A stretch of DNA of 10,191 nucleotides from Chrysochromulina tobinii. Lineage: Eukaryota; Haptophyta; Prymnesiales; Chrysochromulinaceae. The translations under genes were made by a program, and so were the position numbers. Below the pieces are notes generated by a model, which was given only the letters and a program-made list of their open reading frames with translations, did not search any database and was not told where the DNA came from. Of this stretch, positions 8,101 to 10,191 are shown one piece after another. The DNA lies in contig JWZX01001594.1 of the NCBI GenBank assembly GCA_001275005.1, forward strand, positions 1 to 10,191, in the 5' to 3' direction. Positions within the stretch are counted from its first letter, which is position 1, and each line of letters begins with the position of its first letter.

Positions 8101-9725
8101 ACCCGGCCTATCCGTTGCTCACGCCACCGAAGACTGCTGCCCTGCGTGTGTTGCATGAGCAAACATCGCCGCTATCGACGCAGCAAGCAGCCAGAGCCAA
8201 GATCTTGAGTGCACACATGCTCAATGCTTTGTGCACATGGTCCACCTTTGCGAATTATTCCGCAGCGTGGCTTCGCCTTCTGCACACAGCTGCTGTCGAA
8301 CTTGGAAACCTTAACATCTTAGCCTCGTTCGGCATGTGGCGTGGTCAGCGAAACCTACGTGCTGATACCACACGTAAGCTGCAGTTGGCGCGCAGCAGCT
8401 TCTTTACGAAGCATGCGAGAGCAACTCTCAAAAAATGGAAGCATGCTGCTGACGATAGCGTGCTACTTCGGCACGTCCACATACAAGCAGCATCGCACGC
8501 TGCAGTGCGCAGCATTAGCCTCGCTTGGCGCTCGTGGGACAAGACGACACAGCAAGCGCTCCGTCTGCGACAGAGAGCCATTGCCGCTTTGGCTGCACGG
8601 ATCCGGCGCAGTTTCAAGTCGTGGTACTCGCATGCCCGCGTGCTCTCGATTGCGGAGCAGTCGCTGATACGGCTCTTGAACCACGGCATATCAACTTGGC
8701 GTGTCCGCTGGTTGCGTGCTGCATTCAAGAGCTGGAGCGAGGCGATACAGGAACCGGCTATTAACTTTCGGCTCAATGTCCGGGCTGCAGCACACGTGGC
8801 ATCAGCCAACCATCGTCGCTGCATGGAAGCGTTGGATGGCTGGATCTCGCTCCTGCAGCAGAGGCAACTCATCGTGAAGCGAATCATCCTGCGGCGAGCC
8901 TTGTATGCCTGGGCAGCGCGTACGTATGAAGTGAGGCGTAAGAGTGTTTCGCCAGCTGGCTCGGCCAATGCTTCACCGGCCCAGAAGCGACCCGACGACG
9001 TTGCATCACTCCTATCGATGCTCTCGCCTGCACAGTTAGCGCAGTGGCCCAAGGGGTGGCTCGACGCCTTTGGGTGGCACTTGACATGGAGCGTGGTGCC
9101 CGAGTGGCTCGACTTTATCGGGCTCATTCGGTTGAAGGCGGACACTTCCTACATGCAGTCAGATGTGCTTATGCTGCTCTGCGAGGGTGGCGGGTACGAG
9201 GACCTCGTGGAACTCGTGGAGCTGGCCCACTCAATGAGAGAGACGTTGCCACGAGATGATGTGGACCTGCTCCATGGGCGCGATTGGATGACAGCACTCT
9301 TTGAACTGTTCCGCTCCGATCTTGTCGCGTCTTTGTTTGGCGATGACAAGTGCACGGAGTTGGGCAACCGATTACGCCGCGGCACGGGAATGGATCACCT
9401 CGCCATCCTCACGACTCTGCGCGTGCTGATTGAGATTGGGCAGCCCAACATGAGATTGATCTTTGTCGACTCGATGGCCGCACGCACGCGCCAACTGCAA
9501 GTTGTGCAGATGCCTCGCTTCACGCGGCGCAACCCGCTGGATGACCCCTCCGAGGTTCCAGATTGTGCGACGTGCAACTACGTGTGCCTTGGCTGCCCCA
9601 CGCCTCGCATCCTCTTTGAGAATATGAGGTGTGGCAAATGCGCAAGTCGCGCCACCGTCTCGACTGAGGAGTACCTCTCGACGTACGCGCACAACCAACA
9701 GGTGCTGTTCGATCGGAATCATTGA
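5115..9725 (+). CDS. Sfi1-like, tryptophan-rich centrin-binding-repeat protein (1,536 aa)
   Basis: The start is the ATG at 5115 (CAAAGATGG, good Kozak context). Another in-frame ATG at 4977 would add 46 Pro/Arg-rich residues, and the frame is open antisense back to 4737. Residues about 155-805 and 1030-1270 are helical repeats with conserved tryptophans, often as W-x2-W, as in RAWNTW, FRTWRR, LKKWK and FKSW. Runs sit exactly 33 residues apart (W168, 201, 234, 267; W501, 534, 567; W632, 665, 698; W1042, 1075, 1108, 1141). This fits Sfi1-type repeats (L-x2-W-K/R), which form one long helix and bind centrin at spindle poles, basal bodies or centrioles. Residues 808-1030 are a linker with an Ala/Glu-rich acidic block. 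Residues about 1290-1460 are a helical domain I do not recognise, followed by a six-cysteine cluster (C1484 to C1509). No signal peptide or membrane segment is seen. The repeat class is fairly sure; orthology to SFI1 is not shown. Confidence 0.75.
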   Translation: MEQAVFRRLQADSSTVQADSPPLQIQACSPPLISPRTPQCTAAASTEQASSSSAQARASAQAARAIAAQLEQAFSRTSVIANSSPTLPDIFHGAEGVDGARSCPETSPEMRERRDDFVSESHVRRTRLMRPFIEWLSNVARVAQVHDQLESITAKVINRRLWPAWSSWVEHRASRTRSESLGRLVAIKLEALALLRALNAWAEMACSNAATSWRVSKADSHLMLRHTSRAWNTWAACVAQHCLCALAYGSALRALRHRFIEIGWLAWQDYVANRGFRALRIRRLEVLSRMEKTVAHIYHRSVAPAWQTWAVYRSSRAAFVAARKRSLLLLARLVWQQDQARLAAGLQLWRQQSFDPAAQRREAVVQKRKLTTAFRTWRRTAQQRSEMHLTMRQGETHWSGRQMGAALASLHAQCDELRRLVFFGARERNRQCIVGWNTWVSILAIRQAILKQRRASAIHLRYRRLSLGFAAIATVAHKGEKWRSLLNRLAHERRTRAWHLWADSAASSAVTRVRTRRVVALRVYRGLESAVRHWQESISARSAKLEGLRRALAKLLNKQLRSCWWLWARHVHQMIAWHAWVRRWSAGTLVPALRVWHEQASARGKATRLLLKGAAANIKIVHRRLSLAWNVWASATLDAVRRLHSFRRVALRITSIRYHRVLCMWASNAQAGSARRALMKRGRRIMMYQQLTAGIRRWQAMCDEHAKQRYCIGHMLSVAKAHALRVWRVQTLRGTRAGRLSMRVQRRHRVLAWDTWASYACIQSAKLAVLCRVVLVLRKRQLRSFWRLWAHHVHQMTRWHAWMRRRSKLAGSLAVSPAAPLPPATESVTLPTTAFMAATPAPITLVAVKLSAEAVAAAAEEEVEAGEEAPASEDSTSAALAAEAMEAMEAKEAAAEESAAEEKDSLHEAIAVELVAKSIDEALGYLYGSAELAQPAGTPMQKATVGAATSVPIEEAADAPRTEAIDPAAAPEASSHAVPDFRAEVKSASVSTPVIDPAYPLLTPPKTAALRVLHEQTSPLSTQQAARAKILSAHMLNALCTWSTFANYSAAWLRLLHTAAVELGNLNILASFGMWRGQRNLRADTTRKLQLARSSFFTKHARATLKKWKHAADDSVLLRHVHIQAASHAAVRSISLAWRSWDKTTQQALRLRQRAIAALAARIRRSFKSWYSHARVLSIAEQSLIRLLNHGISTWRVRWLRAAFKSWSEAIQEPAINFRLNVRAAAHVASANHRRCMEALDGWISLLQQRQLIVKRIILRRALYAWAARTYEVRRKSVSPAGSANASPAQKRPDDVASLLSMLSPAQLAQWPKGWLDAFGWHLTWSVVPEWLDFIGLIRLKADTSYMQSDVLMLLCEGGGYEDLVELVELAHSMRETLPRDDVDLLHGRDWMTALFELFRSDLVASLFGDDKCTELGNRLRRGTGMDHLAILTTLRVLIEIGQPNMRLIFVDSMAARTRQLQVVQMPRFTRRNPLDDPSEVPDCATCNYVCLGCPTPRILFENMRCGKCASRATVSTEEYLSTYAHNQQVLFDRNH
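6744..7535 (+). repeat. Internal 222-residue duplication within the Sfi1-like gene
   Basis: Residues 544-585 and 766-807 (6744-6869 and 7410-7535) align without gaps with 25 of 42 identities, including the shared block HVHQM and then WHAW. At DNA level CCACGTGCACCAGATGA and TGGCATGCCTGG are identical in both copies. The offset is 666 bp. Repeat modules of this protein probably multiplied by segmental duplication as well as ancient single-repeat expansion. Confidence 0.75.
7667..7830 (+). repeat. GGAGGC-rich low-complexity coding segment with hairpin
   Basis: A GGC/GGA/GAG-rich stretch encodes an Ala/Glu-rich acidic linker (residues about 851-905). It includes a perfect inverted repeat, GGCGGGGG (7706-7713) and CCCCCGCC (7720-7727), around an AGGAGG loop. 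Many short G runs on the coding strand make two-tetrad G-quadruplexes possible in the mRNA. The reading frame stays open throughout. Confidence 0.7.
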
Positions 9726-9784
9726 TGGACGCGTCATCTGGCGGATCCGAGATCATCTGTCGTGTCGCTGTCGTGTACTTCGTA

Positions 9785-9800
9785 GTAGGAAAATTCCTAC
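9785..9800. repeat. 7-bp inverted repeat 60 bp past the Sfi1-like stop
   Basis: GTAGGAA (9785-9791) and TTCCTAC (9794-9800) are exact reverse complements separated by AA. As RNA, a 2-nt loop is strained, so this would be a 6-bp stem at best. It may instead be a protein-binding palindrome or a 3' UTR element. Confidence 0.5.
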
Positions 9801-10024
9801 GTGCAATCGTGCATGTACATTAGCTCGGCGCGGAGGCACTGCAGTGTTGCGAGGAAATACACGTGCATAGACAAGTATAGTCCACAGAACAAGACATAGG
9901 GCGGATGTTGCATGCCTTGTTAGGCGCTTTCATCTGTTTCGCGACGCCGTACCGAGCGCTCGAGTCGGCGGCCGTCTCAAAATGTTGACTCGTGTGAACC
10001 CGTTTTTTTCTAACGAAAAGCCAG

Positions 10025-10060
10025 GCCGTCGCTCACTGAGCGACTCCAACACACGACGGC
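10025..10060. repeat. Nested inverted repeats (GTCGCTCA/TGAGCGAC; GCCGTCG/CGACGGC)
   Basis: GTCGCTCA (10028-10035) and TGAGCGAC (10037-10044) form a near-perfect palindrome around a single C. A second inverted pair, GCCGTCG (10025-10031) and CGACGGC (10054-10060), shares the left arm, so two alternative folds compete. The function is unknown. Confidence 0.65.
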
Positions 10061-10191
10061 GAAAACCTCTGTCGGAACCCGCCAGCGAGTGACAGGCTGG
10101 TGCGCGGTAACTATCGTCAGGATCAGCCCCGCGCGCGCACTGGAGGTCCACCACCACCTGATTAGCCGATGGCGCTCAGGACAAGTGCTGT

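Larger units (their letters stand above)
9726..10191. other. Non-coding right flank downstream of the Sfi1-like gene
   Basis: I see no convincing gene; the 75-residue minus-strand frame at 9930-10157 shows no recognisable domain. The stretch must include the 3' UTR of the plus-strand gene. It holds a short inverted repeat soon after the stop, a T-rich motif also present in the left flank, and nested inverted repeats near 10025-10060. No canonical AATAAA or algal TGTAA polyadenylation signal is visible on the plus strand. Confidence 0.55.

Noticed and set aside
6806-8158. 450-residue plus-strand open frame in another phase
   Set aside because: It overlaps the Sfi1-like gene completely; its long Gly run is simply the Ala/Glu linker read out of phase, and the main frame is uninterrupted with periodic repeats.
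8345-9145. 266-residue minus-strand open frame
   Set aside because: It is antisense to Sfi1-like repeats, with Arg/Ser/Cys-rich composition typical of a shadow frame and no domain.
10105-10118. CGGTAACTATCGTC, matching a 14-bp piece of the pBR322-type plasmid origin
   Set aside because: Flanking bases do not match the plasmid origin, so vector contamination is not supported; treated as chance.
1-10191. tRNA or rRNA genes
   Set aside because: No cloverleaf with a T-loop GTTCRA and matching acceptor stem was found; GTTCGA-like words occur only within coding sequence without paired stems.

Overview
The window looks like nuclear DNA of a GC-rich single-celled eukaryote, most likely an alga (haptophyte-like is my best guess, low confidence). 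The reasons are a well-phased GT-AG intron, ATG starts in Kozak-like context without Shine-Dalgarno sites, long proteins full of low-complexity linkers, and protein families (Sfi1-like helical repeats, DUF6729/DDE transposase with R3H) that belong to eukaryotes. I see no rRNA, tRNA, CRISPR array or bacterial operon.

Layout. Positions 1-571 are non-coding and hold short direct repeats, a perfect GC hairpin and a purine tract. Positions 572-4978 (minus strand) hold one large two-exon gene for a composite DNA-transposase-like protein of about 1,423 residues. Its parts in order are: a short N-terminal coiled coil; a zinc ribbon resembling DUF6729; an RNase H-like DDE core whose second and third acidic residues are separated by a complete DEDDy 3'-5' exonuclease and an R3H-like domain; and a C-terminal C2HC finger. 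The intron (about 135 bp) consists mostly of tandem repeats. Positions 4979-5114 are a short divergent intergenic gap. Positions 5115-9725 (plus strand) hold one uninterrupted 1,536-residue reading frame for a tryptophan-rich, Sfi1-like centrin-binding-repeat protein with an acidic Ala/Glu linker and a C-terminal six-cysteine cluster. Positions 9726-10191 are non-coding, with two inverted repeats.

How the parts relate. The transposase-like gene has intact candidate catalytic residues for both the DDE and the exonuclease activities, so it may come from an active or recently active DNA transposon, or may be domesticated. No convincing terminal inverted repeats with a target-site duplication were found; an 11-bp inverted match at 363-373/5094-5104 is the best candidate. 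The Sfi1-like gene starts only 136 bp from the transposase start. Either it is a host gene beside which the element inserted, or it is cargo of a larger element. The two genes appear to differ in codon bias, which favours different origins.
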